Assembly: GCF_013378445.1 (NCBI RefSeq)
Contig: NZ_JABXYK010000011.1
Location: forward strand, 1 to 64,000
Origin: Mycoplana rhizolycopersici
Lineage (GTDB): Bacteria; Pseudomonadota; Alphaproteobacteria; Rhizobiales; Rhizobiaceae
Length of the DNA stretch: 64,000 nucleotides
Direction of reading: 5' to 3'
A model generated the notes under the pieces. That model was not told the DNA's origin and did not search any database. It worked only from the letters and a program-made list of their open reading frames with translations. Shown in pieces: positions 24,746 to 34,625 of this stretch (positions are counted from its first letter, which is position 1; every line of letters starts with the position of its first letter). The translations under genes and the position numbers were made by a program.

Positions 24746-27700
24746 ATGGCGACGAAGAAAACAACAGAGTCGATCGACGACACCGCCTTCCAGGCCCTGG
24801 AAGAAGCGCTGAAAATCGACTTCGACGATCTCGCACCGGCGACACCAGAAAATCCGGCCCCCACGCCTCCCGCAAGTTCGGCATCGGCAAGTTCGACGAG
24901 AGACACGGCGGCTGCGAATAGCGCCGATGCCGCGCTCAAGCCGGCCATGCGTGCCAGCGCACAGACGGAGAAGGCCGAGAAGAAAGCCGCCTCGCCCGAA
25001 CCCGCCCCCAAGAGCCCGGCCTTTACGCCGGCCAACGACGCCTCCCGCAAGTCCCCGGCCGCGATCTTGCGCACACTCGAAATGCGCTCCAGCCGTTCGG
25101 CGATCCGCATGGCGGCGCTGATCTCTGCCTTTTGGGTCATCGGCGGCCTCGGCATCGCCAACCTTCTCTATGCGCCGCAGATCTGGCAGATCCGCTCGGT
25201 CGCCGATCTGATCGCCCTGCCCGGCGCAATCGGCATGCTGGTCGCGATCATCATGCCGATCATGCTCTTCTTCGCCTTTGCGACGATGATCTCCCGTGCC
25301 CAGGAACTGCGCAACGCAGCCCGCTCGATGGCCGAGGTCGCCCTGCGCCTCTCCGAGCCGGAAACGGTCGCCGCCGAGCGCATCATGTCCGTCGGCCAGG
25401 CCGTCCGCCGCGAAGTCTCGGCCATGAACGAAGGCATCGAGCGGACCATCGCGCGCGCCACCGAACTCGAGACGCTCGTCCATTCCGAAGTCAATGCGCT
25501 GGAGCGCAGCTACGCCGACAACGAGATCCGCGTCCGCACGCTGGTGCAGGAACTCGGCACCGAGCGCGAGGCGATCGTCAATCACTCCGAACGCATCCGC
25601 ACCACCATTTCGAGCGCCAACGAACAGCTTCGCCAGGACCTGGAATCGGCAAGCGAGAACATCGCCTCGCGCATCGCCACCTCGGGCGAGGCCTTCGCCG
25701 CGATGATCGATACCCGCTCCGCCATGCTGATGGAGAAGTCCGACGGCGCGACGCAGACGATCGGCGCCATGCTGGCCGCGCGCACCGACTCGCTGCTGTC
25801 GACGCTCAACTCTTCGGGCTTCGCGCTGGCAAACGAGTTCGACAATCGTCTGGAGAACCTCTCCTCAACCCTCGACAAGCAGGGGCAAGCGCTGCTCAAG
25901 CAGTTCGAGACCCGTGCAACATCGCTTGATGCGAACACCGAAAAGCTCAACGCCGCGCTCAATGAGCGCGCCCGCCAGCTCAACGAGACGTTGATCGCCC
26001 GCACCCGCGAGATCAACGAAAGCCTGACTGTCGGCCAGCACGCGATCACCAGCGGCCTCGACGACGTGATCCAGACGATGAACGCCACCCTCGACGAGAA
26101 GGGGGCGCAGTTCCGCCAGAACCTCAAGAGCGCCGCCGAAGACACCATCATGGATCTCGACCTTCGCTCCGGCTTCTTCGATGAGAAGCTGCAGGCGACG
26201 ATCGGCCATGTCGCCGGTGCATTCGACCAGCGGCTGTCGGACTTCGCCGAAGCGTTCGACCAGCGCGCCGGCTCGCTCGACACCAAGCTCATGGAAAGCC
26301 TCGGCCGCCTGAACGAGACCATCAGCGGCGGCAACGAAGCAATTGAGGGTATCCTCAATTCGAGCATCGAACGTATCGGCACGACGCTCACCGACCAGTC
26401 CTTCGCCATCACCACCGCGCTCGGCACTGGGCAGGAGGTCTTCGAAAGCGCCGTCAAGGGCCATGCGGACCAGATCCGCGCGTCCGTCGACGGCGCCCAG
26501 GAGCAGATGCGCAGCGTCATGAAGGACGCCCAAAAGCGTCTTCAGGGCTCGCTGGTCGACGCCCACGAAAAGATGCAGTCCGCCCTGAGCGAGCGTACCG
26601 ACGCCCTACTCGGCGGCCTTAGCCAGACCCAGGATCGCCTTGAAAGCGGCTTCGGCGCCCGCGCTGACCGTTTGGTCGAAACGATCGCCGCGAGCGAAGA
26701 ACGCCTCACCGACGCGCTCGACGCCCGCACGTTTGGCTTCGTCGCCAGCGTCGACACCGCCCAGACCCGCATGGAAGAGGCACTGGCAGGCCGCGCCGAC
26801 CGGCTGGTCGAAACGATCGCCGCCGGCGAGGAACGCCTCACCGACGCGCTCGACGCTCGCACGCTCGGCTTCGTCACCAGCGTCGACACCGCCCGGACCC
26901 GCATGGAAGAGGCACTGGCAGGTCGCGCCGACCGGCTGGTCGAAACGATCGCCGCCGGCGAGGAACGCCTCACCGACGCGCTCGACGCTCGCACGCTTGG
27001 CTTCGTCGTCAGCATCGACACCGCGCAGACGCGCATGGAAGAGGCACTGGCAGGCCGCGCCGACGAGATCACGTCGTCGGTCGCCGCAAGCCATAACCGT
27101 ATCGACACCGCGCTTTCCGAGCGCACCGCTGCCTTGGCGGCGATGCTCGAGCAGTCCGGTGGCGCGCTGGAATCGACCGTGCGCAGCGCGGCCGATCGCG
27201 TCGAAAGCGCCGTGTCCGGCGCAGCCCGCCAGATCGCCGGCGCCGCCCAGGATATCGACGACGTCGTCAGCGTCCGCACGGCTGCGCTCGGCTCGCTGCT
27301 CGACAGCAGCACGCAGACCATGAAGGCTGCCATGACGGAGGCTGCCGACCGCGTCGAGGGCGTCCTCTCAGAGGGCACCCAGCAGATCGGCGGTGTCCTA
27401 CACGGCCAGGTGGCCGAGTTTGCGGATGCGTTCTCCGGCCGCGCCGCCGAAATCGCCGGCACCCTTTCCGAGCGCGCCACCGAACTGGCCGGGTCGCTGG
27501 TCTCCACGCACGAGCAGATCCGCACCACGCTGGACGACCGCATCAACGCGATCAACGTTGCGATTGCCGACGGCAAGCAGCAGCTTTCGGATACCCTGAG
27601 CGACCAGGCGACCGCCATCGGCACCTCGATTGCCACGAGCGCCGGCATGCTTGAAATGTCGCTCGAGCAGCACGAGGAGAATTTCCGCAAGACGATCGAC

Positions 27701-30700
27701 GAGAGCGCCGCCAGCCTCGAACGCCGAGTCCGTGATGGCGCAAGCGCCGTGGCCGATCGCCTCAGCGCCGCTTCCGAGGAAATCACCCAGGCTGCTGATA
27801 GCTTCGGCAACCGGATGGATGCGACGCTCAACAACGTCAACGTCCGCCTGGACAACACCGGCAGCCGTATCGAAGGCAATCTCGGCGCACTCGAAAGCCG
27901 TATCCAGAACAGCGTGGAACACGTTTCCGGCCTGGTCGACGCCGCCGGCAACCGTATCGCCGACACTCTCTCCGATCGCCTGAGCGATCTCGAGCGGGCT
28001 GCAAGCGATGCATCGGCGCAGATCGGCTCGTCCATCTCCGGCAGCATCAGCGAGCTGGAGCGGGCGTCGGCGGCTTCCGCCGATGCGATCAACCTTGCGA
28101 TCTCGGGCAATCTCGACCAGATCGAGCGGGCGACCTCCACCTCCACCAGCACGATCGGCCGCGCGGTTTCCTCCGGCATCGGCGCTCTGGAAAACGCCAG
28201 CGACGCCGTCGCCCAGCGCATTTCGGCAACGCTGACCGGCCATGCTTCCGAGATCGACCGCGTGACCGAGGAAGCGACGAGCCGTATTTCCGGAACGCTG
28301 GACGAACGCACCGGCCGCATCGAGGAACGCCTGTCCACCATGGACAAAGCCCTGTCCATCGGCCTCGAAAACGTCAACCGCACGATCGACGGCAAGGCTG
28401 CCGGACTGGCGCAGACGCTGCGTCAGGCCGTCACGCAGGCAGCCCAGGAAATGGACACCGAGGCGGTCCGCTCCGCCCAGTCGCTCGCCAAGACCGGCGA
28501 GGAATTCGCAAGCCTCAGCAGTTCGCTGCGGGGTGCGGTCTCTCGCGCAGCCCAGGACATGGGCACGGAAGCGCAGCGTGCGGCCGAAACCATTTCCCGG
28601 GCCGGCGAGGAATTCGCCGAGAACCTGGCCGCCCGCAACGAGGCGTTCACCCGAAACGTCGAGGAGACGACGAGCGCTGCCGTCACCCGCTTTGCCGAAG
28701 TCGAGGGCCGCATCGAGGGGCACAGCCAGTCGATCCGCACCGGCCTCTCCGACATCGAGAAGGCGCTGGATACCCGCGGCAACTCGATCCGCTCGACGCT
28801 CGACGACCGCACCCGCGAGCTCAACTCGATGCTCGCGAGCCGTTCGGCCGAACTCGGCCGGCTGATCGACGAGCAGGCCAAGCCGATCATCGATCAGTAT
28901 GCCGCCACCGGCCGCGAGGCCGCCGAGCGAATTTCTGCCGCGATGCAGGAGAACACCGACCGGCTGCGTTCGGAAAACTCCGCCCTTCTGCATGCGATCT
29001 CCGCCCGCACCAACGACACGCTCGAAGCGATCTCCGCCCGCACGCAGCAGGCGGCGAGCGCCCTGGGTGACGTCGAATCGAGCCTGCAAGGTAGTGTTCT
29101 CAGCCTGATCGACCGGCTTTCCGGCAGCAACGATGCAATCGCGAACCTCGTCAGCGAGGCGACGTCGACCCTCTCCAAGGTCGATCACCAGCTCACCGCC
29201 TCGAGCGAACGCTTCAGCGCCTCCGCCGACATGGTCTCGACGACCTCGCGCCTGCTGGAAGGCAAGATCGATCGCCTTTCGGACGTCGCCTCCGGTACGT
29301 TGTCACAGATCGGCGGCATCGTCGGACGCTTCGAGGACCACTCCAAGCTGCTGTCGCAGGCCTCCGACCTGCTGTCGGCCGCCCAGTCCAACCTCGTCAG
29401 CACGCTCGAGGAACGTCAGGACGCGCTCCGCAACCTGTCGGTCGGCCTGGTCCAGCGTTCCGAGGAAATCGAAAACACGATGCGTTCGCTGGAAGGCATG
29501 GTCGAGGGTGCCTTTACCCGCGCCGAAGAGCGTTCCGGACAGGTCGCAACAAATCTGCGCAGCGGCATTCAGGCGTCCTTCGCCGATGTCGGCCGCCTCC
29601 TGAGCGAGACGGAAGAACGCGCCCAGACCGCGTCGAACACGCTGCGCGACACCCTGTCGCGCGCCGGCGAGGATGCCGGAAAGGCTGTCGAGGAGGCGTT
29701 CGCCAACGCCGAGGAACGCAGCCGTTCCGTCGCCAACCGCCTGCGCGGCAGCGTCGGTGCGACGCTTTCCGACGTGGATCGCCTGGTCGCCGAGACGAGC
29801 CAGAAGTCCGACGAGACCACCAAGCAGATGGGCGAAACGCTTCGCCAAGCGGTGGAGGATGCGCTCGGCAAGTTCTCCGGCGCGACCGACGAGATTCGCC
29901 GCGCTGCGTCCGAGATCCGTCGCGAGCTCGACCAGACCCGCACCGAACTGAAGCGCGGCGCCTTCGACCTGCCGGAGGAGGCCAAGGAAAACGCAGCCAG
30001 CATGCGTCGGGCCGTATCCGAGCAGATCAAGGCCCTGCAGGACCTTTCCGACATCATCGGCAAGTCCTCGCACGGGCTCGAGATCTCCAGGCCGGCGCCA
30101 CGTCCGACTGCGGCCCAGACGGTCGCCCAGGCGATCCAGCAGGTTTCCACCCCTGCGCCGCAGCCGCGTCAGGAAGAGTCTGCCCCGGCACTGCGCGGCA
30201 CGCTCGGCATCGAACGCGCAGCATCCCCGACGATCCGTGAAGCGGCACCGGCAACGCCGGCCGCTGCCGAAGCCGCCCGTCCGGCAGCCGCTGGCGGTGG
30301 CTGGATGAGCGACCTCCTGCGCGGCGCCTCCCGCGAGGAGCAGCAGTTCGGCCAGCCGCAGCGGCAGGAGAACCAGCCGCAGCGCAGCGCCGACACCCGC
30401 AACCCGCATCACGTCGTCGAATCGCTGAACTCGCTGTCCGTCGACATCGCCCGCGCCATCGACCACGATGCCTCCGTCGACCTGTGGCGCCGCTACCAGC
30501 GCGGCGAGCGCGACGTCTTCACCCGTCGCCTCTACACGCTGAAGGGCCAGCAGACGTTCGACGAGATCAAGCGCAAGTACGAGCGCGAGCCGGAGTTCCG
30601 CACGGCCGTCGACCGCTACATCAGCGACTTCGAGAAACTTCTGGCAGACGTCGCCCGCAACGATCGCGACAAGGTTCTGACGCAGTCCTACCTGACGTCG

Positions 30701-30754
30701 GACACCGGCAAGGTCTACACCATGCTGGCGCATGCCGCCGGTCGCTTCAACTGA
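24746..30754 (+). CDS. gpr: Growth pole ring protein GPR/RgsE (giant coiled-coil membrane protein)
   Basis: This 2002-residue protein has a charged, Ala/Pro-rich cytoplasmic N-terminus. Two membrane segments follow at about 122-142 and 156-181. From about 185 to 1740 there is a very long apolipoprotein-like helical region made of motifs of the type R-x-x-x-L-x-x-x-L-D-x-R and full of Ala, Ser, Glu and Arg. A Pro-rich linker follows, then a conserved C-terminal block (about 1890-2002) with DLWRRYQRGERDVFTRRLY. Size and layout match GPR of Agrobacterium and RgsE of Sinorhizobium, which form a ring at the growing pole and are needed for rod shape. Residues about 640-775 form a 44-residue tandem repeat. 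The family call is from memory of its architecture. Confidence 0.82.
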   Translation: MATKKTTESIDDTAFQALEEALKIDFDDLAPATPENPAPTPPASSASASSTRDTAAANSADAALKPAMRASAQTEKAEKKAASPEPAPKSPAFTPANDASRKSPAAILRTLEMRSSRSAIRMAALISAFWVIGGLGIANLLYAPQIWQIRSVADLIALPGAIGMLVAIIMPIMLFFAFATMISRAQELRNAARSMAEVALRLSEPETVAAERIMSVGQAVRREVSAMNEGIERTIARATELETLVHSEVNALERSYADNEIRVRTLVQELGTEREAIVNHSERIRTTISSANEQLRQDLESASENIASRIATSGEAFAAMIDTRSAMLMEKSDGATQTIGAMLAARTDSLLSTLNSSGFALANEFDNRLENLSSTLDKQGQALLKQFETRATSLDANTEKLNAALNERARQLNETLIARTREINESLTVGQHAITSGLDDVIQTMNATLDEKGAQFRQNLKSAAEDTIMDLDLRSGFFDEKLQATIGHVAGAFDQRLSDFAEAFDQRAGSLDTKLMESLGRLNETISGGNEAIEGILNSSIERIGTTLTDQSFAITTALGTGQEVFESAVKGHADQIRASVDGAQEQMRSVMKDAQKRLQGSLVDAHEKMQSALSERTDALLGGLSQTQDRLESGFGARADRLVETIAASEERLTDALDARTFGFVASVDTAQTRMEEALAGRADRLVETIAAGEERLTDALDARTLGFVTSVDTARTRMEEALAGRADRLVETIAAGEERLTDALDARTLGFVVSIDTAQTRMEEALAGRADEITSSVAASHNRIDTALSERTAALAAMLEQSGGALESTVRSAADRVESAVSGAARQIAGAAQDIDDVVSVRTAALGSLLDSSTQTMKAAMTEAADRVEGVLSEGTQQIGGVLHGQVAEFADAFSGRAAEIAGTLSERATELAGSLVSTHEQIRTTLDDRINAINVAIADGKQQLSDTLSDQATAIGTSIATSAGMLEMSLEQHEENFRKTIDESAASLERRVRDGASAVADRLSAASEEITQAADSFGNRMDATLNNVNVRLDNTGSRIEGNLGALESRIQNSVEHVSGLVDAAGNRIADTLSDRLSDLERAASDASAQIGSSISGSISELERASAASADAINLAISGNLDQIERATSTSTSTIGRAVSSGIGALENASDAVAQRISATLTGHASEIDRVTEEATSRISGTLDERTGRIEERLSTMDKALSIGLENVNRTIDGKAAGLAQTLRQAVTQAAQEMDTEAVRSAQSLAKTGEEFASLSSSLRGAVSRAAQDMGTEAQRAAETISRAGEEFAENLAARNEAFTRNVEETTSAAVTRFAEVEGRIEGHSQSIRTGLSDIEKALDTRGNSIRSTLDDRTRELNSMLASRSAELGRLIDEQAKPIIDQYAATGREAAERISAAMQENTDRLRSENSALLHAISARTNDTLEAISARTQQAASALGDVESSLQGSVLSLIDRLSGSNDAIANLVSEATSTLSKVDHQLTASSERFSASADMVSTTSRLLEGKIDRLSDVASGTLSQIGGIVGRFEDHSKLLSQASDLLSAAQSNLVSTLEERQDALRNLSVGLVQRSEEIENTMRSLEGMVEGAFTRAEERSGQVATNLRSGIQASFADVGRLLSETEERAQTASNTLRDTLSRAGEDAGKAVEEAFANAEERSRSVANRLRGSVGATLSDVDRLVAETSQKSDETTKQMGETLRQAVEDALGKFSGATDEIRRAASEIRRELDQTRTELKRGAFDLPEEAKENAASMRRAVSEQIKALQDLSDIIGKSSHGLEISRPAPRPTAAQTVAQAIQQVSTPAPQPRQEESAPALRGTLGIERAASPTIREAAPATPAAAEAARPAAAGGGWMSDLLRGASREEQQFGQPQRQENQPQRSADTRNPHHVVESLNSLSVDIARAIDHDASVDLWRRYQRGERDVFTRRLYTLKGQQTFDEIKRKYEREPEFRTAVDRYISDFEKLLADVARNDRDKVLTQSYLTSDTGKVYTMLAHAAGRFN
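26666..27064 (+). repeat. Three tandem 132-bp repeats inside gpr
   Basis: The sequence starting GAAACGATCGCC recurs at 26678, 26810 and 26942, exactly 132 bases (44 codons) apart. Copies 2 and 3 are nearly identical at the DNA level and copy 1 slightly more diverged. Each encodes ETIAAGEERLTDALDART followed by a GFV-S-DTA-TRMEEALAGRAD segment. The period keeps the frame and adds whole helical units. Confidence 0.9.
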
Positions 30755-30779
30755 GACGTGACGCCGAACGATAACGGGG

Positions 30780-30810
30780 AAACGGCCGCGCGAGCGGCCG
30801 TTTCTGTTTT
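30780..30810 (+). terminator. Rho-independent terminator after gpr
   Basis: A 10-bp stem AAACGGCCGC / GCGGCCGTTT (30780-30789 with 30794-30803) with a 4-base loop is followed by a T-rich tract containing TTTT. It lies 26 bases after the gpr stop. Confidence 0.88.
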
Positions 30811-31428
30811 CTGAATGGCCTCACTGTTCGATCGCCGCCCGCTTCGCTCCGTAGCGATGCTTGCGCACCGCCTTGCAAGAGCGGCTCGTTCACCGAGGAA
30901 GGACATCGCAGGTTGCTCTACGTTCCTGTGCAATCGGACAACCCGGCGCCAGAATAGTCTGTGCCGGTACGGCTATCCGGCACGACTTCGCGTCGGTCTG
31001 CCGCAGGCATCGTTGCACCCGGCAGGAGTTGTAGCGCCCAAAGAGAAACGCCAGCGGCTGGCCCGCATGCCAGGCAGCCGGCCGCCTACATGTGGCAGGC
31101 CCCTCAAGATTCCCACATATCGTTCACAAGCGGTGATCCGAAATCATCGCCACCACACGCGGCGGCGCCGTTCCAGCGACAGGCTGAACCGGCTCGTTCG
31201 ATCACCTCAATCCACGGCAAACTTCGCGGCCATTCGCGGTACGCTGCAGGAGCGTTTCGGATTGTCAGAACCGCTCTATGCCTACTTCCGGCAGAGATGG
31301 CTGCAGGCTTCGTAACACGAAGCGCGTTCTAAGGGGAAAAGGGTCTGAAGATTGGTGAGGAACGGAGGCTTGTCCATCCAGGCGCGCGCGGTTCCTGCTG
31401 GAACCCCGATACGTGCCTGGCCGGGCTG
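30811..31428. other. Long intergenic region after gpr
   Basis: About 618 bases lie between two converging genes. A plus-strand frame of 166 codons (30815-31315) is open but has an arginine- and serine-rich composition with no known family, no ribosome site and a start right after a terminator. I see no tRNA. A small inverted repeat GGTTCC / GGAACC lies at 31390-31405. This is the largest stretch in the window without a supported gene. Confidence 0.4.
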
Positions 31429-32043
31429 TCAGATCGCCTTCAGCGTCCAGCCGACGATGTCCGCTGTGGCCCTCGCGAAGGCAGCATCGAGGGCGGAGAC
31501 AAAGGCGGGGCCGCCACTGCCGGAGACCGGCGCTGTGGCCCGGAACAGCTGCTGAGCCCGCACCGTGCCGTTCCGGTCGTTGACGATCTTGACGTATAGT
31601 TCGACGACGGCCGTCGCAGGCCCGTTCGTGCGCACCTCGAAGGCCCTGAGCGTGCTCACGACCTGATAGTCGATCGCCAGCCCCTCACCCGGCTTGCCGA
31701 CGCCGCCGAGCGCACCGGAGGCCTCGAAGGCCTGGACGAGCTTGGACTGCACCAGCTTCGGCAGCGTATCGCTCCATTGCGCCTTGGCGAGATACTGGAT
31801 CTCGGACGTCGTCGGTCGCACCACGACCTGGTCGCTTCCCAGTGCCTTCAGTGCCGTCGGCTCGGGAACCAGGATCTGCTTCCCGCGGACCGATCGCCCC
31901 TCGACGACGGGCACGGACGTCAGGCTGTAGGTGTCGTTGACGGGCTTGGTGCCGCAGGCGGGCAAGACCGATAGCGACAGGAACGCGAACGCGACCTTCG
32001 TCGTCCACCCGTATCCCCGTCTCGCCGTTTCAGAACTCGTCAT
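31429..32043 (-). CDS. ABC-type transport auxiliary lipoprotein (PqiC/ABC_trans_aux family)
   Basis: This 204-residue lipoprotein has a signal peptide and lipobox ending in LSVLPACG, with the modified Cys near residue 30. The rest is an ABC-transport auxiliary domain with YSLTSVPVVEG, WSDTLPKLVQSKLVQAFEASG and a C-terminal FVSALDAAFARATADIV. It would sit in the outer or inner membrane facing the periplasm. It is the fourth gene of the Mla-type operon, the position often taken by such lipoproteins in alphaproteobacteria. It probably assists lipid passage between the MCE protein and the outer membrane. Confidence 0.85.
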   Translation of the reverse strand: MTSSETARRGYGWTTKVAFAFLSLSVLPACGTKPVNDTYSLTSVPVVEGRSVRGKQILVPEPTALKALGSDQVVVRPTTSEIQYLAKAQWSDTLPKLVQSKLVQAFEASGALGGVGKPGEGLAIDYQVVSTLRAFEVRTNGPATAVVELYVKIVNDRNGTVRAQQLFRATAPVSGSGGPAFVSALDAAFARATADIVGWTLKAI

Positions 32044-32314
32044 GCTGTGCGAATCTCTCCGATATGCAATCTGTAGCAGCGGCGCAGCGGGCTGTCACCG
32101 CTGGCAGAAGGCACAAATGCTAGGAAAGCCAATCGCCTCACGCGCTGTGGAAATGTCGCCACAGTTGCCGGCGCGTGCGACGCGGTGGCACACGCTTCAT
32201 TCGCCGCCCATGCCATGCAAATCGGCCATTCGGAATGGTTGCCGCGGACCTGCGGGAGAAGAGACGCCGGCTAATCGCGTTCGGCGTGATCCGGCAGCAC
32301 CCCGGGAATGAATG

Positions 32315-33685
32315 TTACCGGCGGGTGCGGCCGTCGTACTGCTTCACCGTTTCGCCGCCGAAAAGCAGCCGGCTCGGGTTCTTGTCGAAGTCGGAGATGG
32401 TGTTCTGCAGGCTCTGAACCGTCTGACGGGTTTCGCCGACGAGCGCCTCGACATTGCGCAGGCCACCGCCCGAAAAGCGCTGCAGATTGTCGGCGATCGG
32501 TCCGATCCGTGCATTGAGCGTGTCAGCCGCCTGCTTGAAGGATTCCAGCGTTGCCTTTGCGTCCGCAAACAGCGACTGCGAATCGCCCTCACCGAGGAAA
32601 CCGTCGAGCTTGGCCAGAACCCCGTCGACGCGGCTGGAAGCGGCATTCAGCTTGCCGGCCATCTGGCGAATGTCCGTGATCGTCTGGTCGATGTCGTCCT
32701 TGCGCGCACCGAGCTTGTCGGCCACCTGCCGGATGGAGGCGATCGCCTGGCGGGCGTCGGAGCTGGCGGCATTGATGTCGTTGATCGTCAGCTGGACCTT
32801 CTGGCTGTCCACGGCCGCGACGAGCTTGTCCACCTTGTCAAGCGTTGCTGTGGCGTTGCGTCCGACGACGTCAAAGGTATCCGCCGTGCGCTTGAAGCTT
32901 TCGATGGTGCCTTTTACCTCCCCCGACGCCGCGGCGAGGTCCGAGGTGACCTTGTCGACGTTGGAGACGACGCGGTCGATCTTCTGCGCATCCACGGCCT
33001 TGATCAGCGAATCGATCGCCGCCATCGTCGAATCGAGGCGACCCGAAACGCTGCTGAACGTATCGGACAGCCCGCCGACGCTCTGCAGGAACTTGTCGAT
33101 ATTGCCGGAGTTGCGCGTCAGTGCGTCGGAGAACTTCTCCGCATTGCGGATCGTCGTCGTCAGCGGTCCGCGCGCATCGGCCACGAAACCCTGCACGTCG
33201 GAAATGGCGTCGTCTGCACGCTTGAGAATCTTGTCGGCGGTCGCAAGCAGATTGGTGACGCTCGATTGCTCGGCGATTAGAACGGCCGTCCCATCCGACT
33301 CCAGAGCCATCTTGAGGATATTCTGGTCCTCCGGCCGCCCGCCGGAAAGCTCGACATAGGCCGCACCGGTCAGCCCCTGCACTTCGAGGACCGCGGAGGT
33401 GGACTGCTTGACGGGCGCCTCTGTGGAGACCTCCGTCAGCGCGATGGAATAGCGCGGATCGTCTGAATCAATGGCTAGGCTGCGCACCGAACCGACCGGA
33501 ATACCGTTGAAGCGTACGGGCGAACCGACGCTGAGGCCGTTGGCCGACCCCGGGATACGGATCGCCAGCGGCGCCATCTCGCCGCTGCGTCCATATTGTG
33601 ACATCCAGTAGACGAACCCGAAGGCGGCCGCGATCACCAGAAGCGTGAAGAACCCGACGATTGCGTAGTTTGCCTTGGTTTCCAT
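32315..33685 (-). CDS. mlaD: MlaD-family MCE-domain substrate-binding protein
   Basis: This 456-residue protein has an N-terminal membrane segment (METKANYAIVGFFTLLVIAA) and one MCE domain (about residues 38-115) with the hallmark GSPVRFNGIPVGSV. A long helical C-terminal region of about 300 residues follows. MCE proteins form hexameric rings or tubes that hold phospholipids between the membranes. The long helical tail is common in rhizobial versions and could form a needle across the periplasm. GAGAG just before ATG 33685 decides the start; an in-frame ATG at 33751 is less likely. It lies between the ATPase and lipoprotein genes. Confidence 0.88.
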   Translation of the reverse strand: METKANYAIVGFFTLLVIAAAFGFVYWMSQYGRSGEMAPLAIRIPGSANGLSVGSPVRFNGIPVGSVRSLAIDSDDPRYSIALTEVSTEAPVKQSTSAVLEVQGLTGAAYVELSGGRPEDQNILKMALESDGTAVLIAEQSSVTNLLATADKILKRADDAISDVQGFVADARGPLTTTIRNAEKFSDALTRNSGNIDKFLQSVGGLSDTFSSVSGRLDSTMAAIDSLIKAVDAQKIDRVVSNVDKVTSDLAAASGEVKGTIESFKRTADTFDVVGRNATATLDKVDKLVAAVDSQKVQLTINDINAASSDARQAIASIRQVADKLGARKDDIDQTITDIRQMAGKLNAASSRVDGVLAKLDGFLGEGDSQSLFADAKATLESFKQAADTLNARIGPIADNLQRFSGGGLRNVEALVGETRQTVQSLQNTISDFDKNPSRLLFGGETVKQYDGRTRR

Positions 33686-33815
33686 AGATCTCTCAGTCCA
33701 TCCGTATCCACCGCAACCGCCAAAGTGCGCAGTCGCAGAATACCCAAGCACCGGGAATCGGCGCTCGGACGCGGCAATTCAACCCCACCCTGCGGGCGGC
33801 GTCCAGTCGGTGGCG

Positions 33816-34625
33816 CTACGACCGCACGATCGTGCGGGCGCGCTTTCCCTTGAAATAGGCCTGCACCCAGGGATCATCGAACGCCAGCATGTCCTCGACC
33901 GTCCCTTCGACCAGCACCCGCTTCTTGCCGAGCACGGCGATGCGGTCGCAGACCGAAAACAGGCTGTCCAGATCGTGAGTCACCATATAGACGGTAAGTC
34001 CCAGGGTGTCTCGTAGCTTGGCGATCAATTCATCGAATTCGGCAGCCCCGATCGGATCGAGGCCGGACGTGGGCTCGTCCAGAAAGACGAGATCCGGGTC
34101 CAGCGCCAGCGCGCGCGCAAGAGCCGCGCGCTTGATCATGCCGCCCGAGAGCTCGGAGGGAAATTTCTCCGCCGCTTCCGGCGCCAGGCCCACCAGCTCG
34201 ATCTTCAAGCGCGCCAGCTCGTCCATCATCGCCTGCGGCAGGTCAAGGTATTCCCGCATCGGCACCTGGATGTTTTCCAGAACCGTCAGCGAGGAAAACA
34301 GCGCCCCCTGCTGGAACAGCACGCCAAGCCGCATGTCGAGCGCAAGACGCTCCGCCTCGCTCGTCTTGTCGAAGTCGGCGCCGAGGATGCGGATCGTGCC
34401 GCCGCGGCGGGGCAAAAGCCTGAGAACGGTCCGCATCAGCACCGACTTGCCGGCTCCCGACGCGCCCACGAACCCCAGGATCTCGCCGCGATAGATATCG
34501 AGGTTCAGCTTGTCGAGAACAAGGTGGTCGCCAAAGCCGACGGTCAGGTCCTTGACCGAGAGCACGACCTCGCGATCCGTCTTTTCGCCCTGTGCCGTCT
34601 TGCGTTCCACGTGCGTCTCTTCCAT
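33816..34625 (-). CDS. mlaF: MlaF-type ABC transporter ATP-binding protein
   Basis: This 269-residue ATPase has Walker A GASGAGKS, the signature LSGGMIKRAALARALAL, Walker B DLVFLDEPTSGLDP and the switch His in VTHDLDS. The LSGGM variant is typical of the MlaF/Ttg2A group that moves phospholipids. Its ATG overlaps the mlaE stop by one base (TGATG), so it is translationally coupled to the permease. A C-terminal extension with DDPWVQAYFKGKRAR may contact partner subunits, as in MlaF. Confidence 0.92.
   Translation of the reverse strand: MEETHVERKTAQGEKTDREVVLSVKDLTVGFGDHLVLDKLNLDIYRGEILGFVGASGAGKSVLMRTVLRLLPRRGGTIRILGADFDKTSEAERLALDMRLGVLFQQGALFSSLTVLENIQVPMREYLDLPQAMMDELARLKIELVGLAPEAAEKFPSELSGGMIKRAALARALALDPDLVFLDEPTSGLDPIGAAEFDELIAKLRDTLGLTVYMVTHDLDSLFSVCDRIAVLGKKRVLVEGTVEDMLAFDDPWVQAYFKGKRARTIVRS

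Noticed and set aside
26666-27064. CRISPR array
   Set aside because: The repeats are 132 bases, adjacent without spacers, and in frame within a protein gene.
26542-28395. A 617-codon frame antisense to gpr
   Set aside because: It is a Ser/Arg-rich mirror of the repetitive coding sequence and carries no domain.
30815-31315. A 166-codon open frame after gpr
   Set aside because: It starts just past a terminator, lacks a ribosome site and its Arg/Ser-rich sequence resembles no protein; kept only as an unexplained region.
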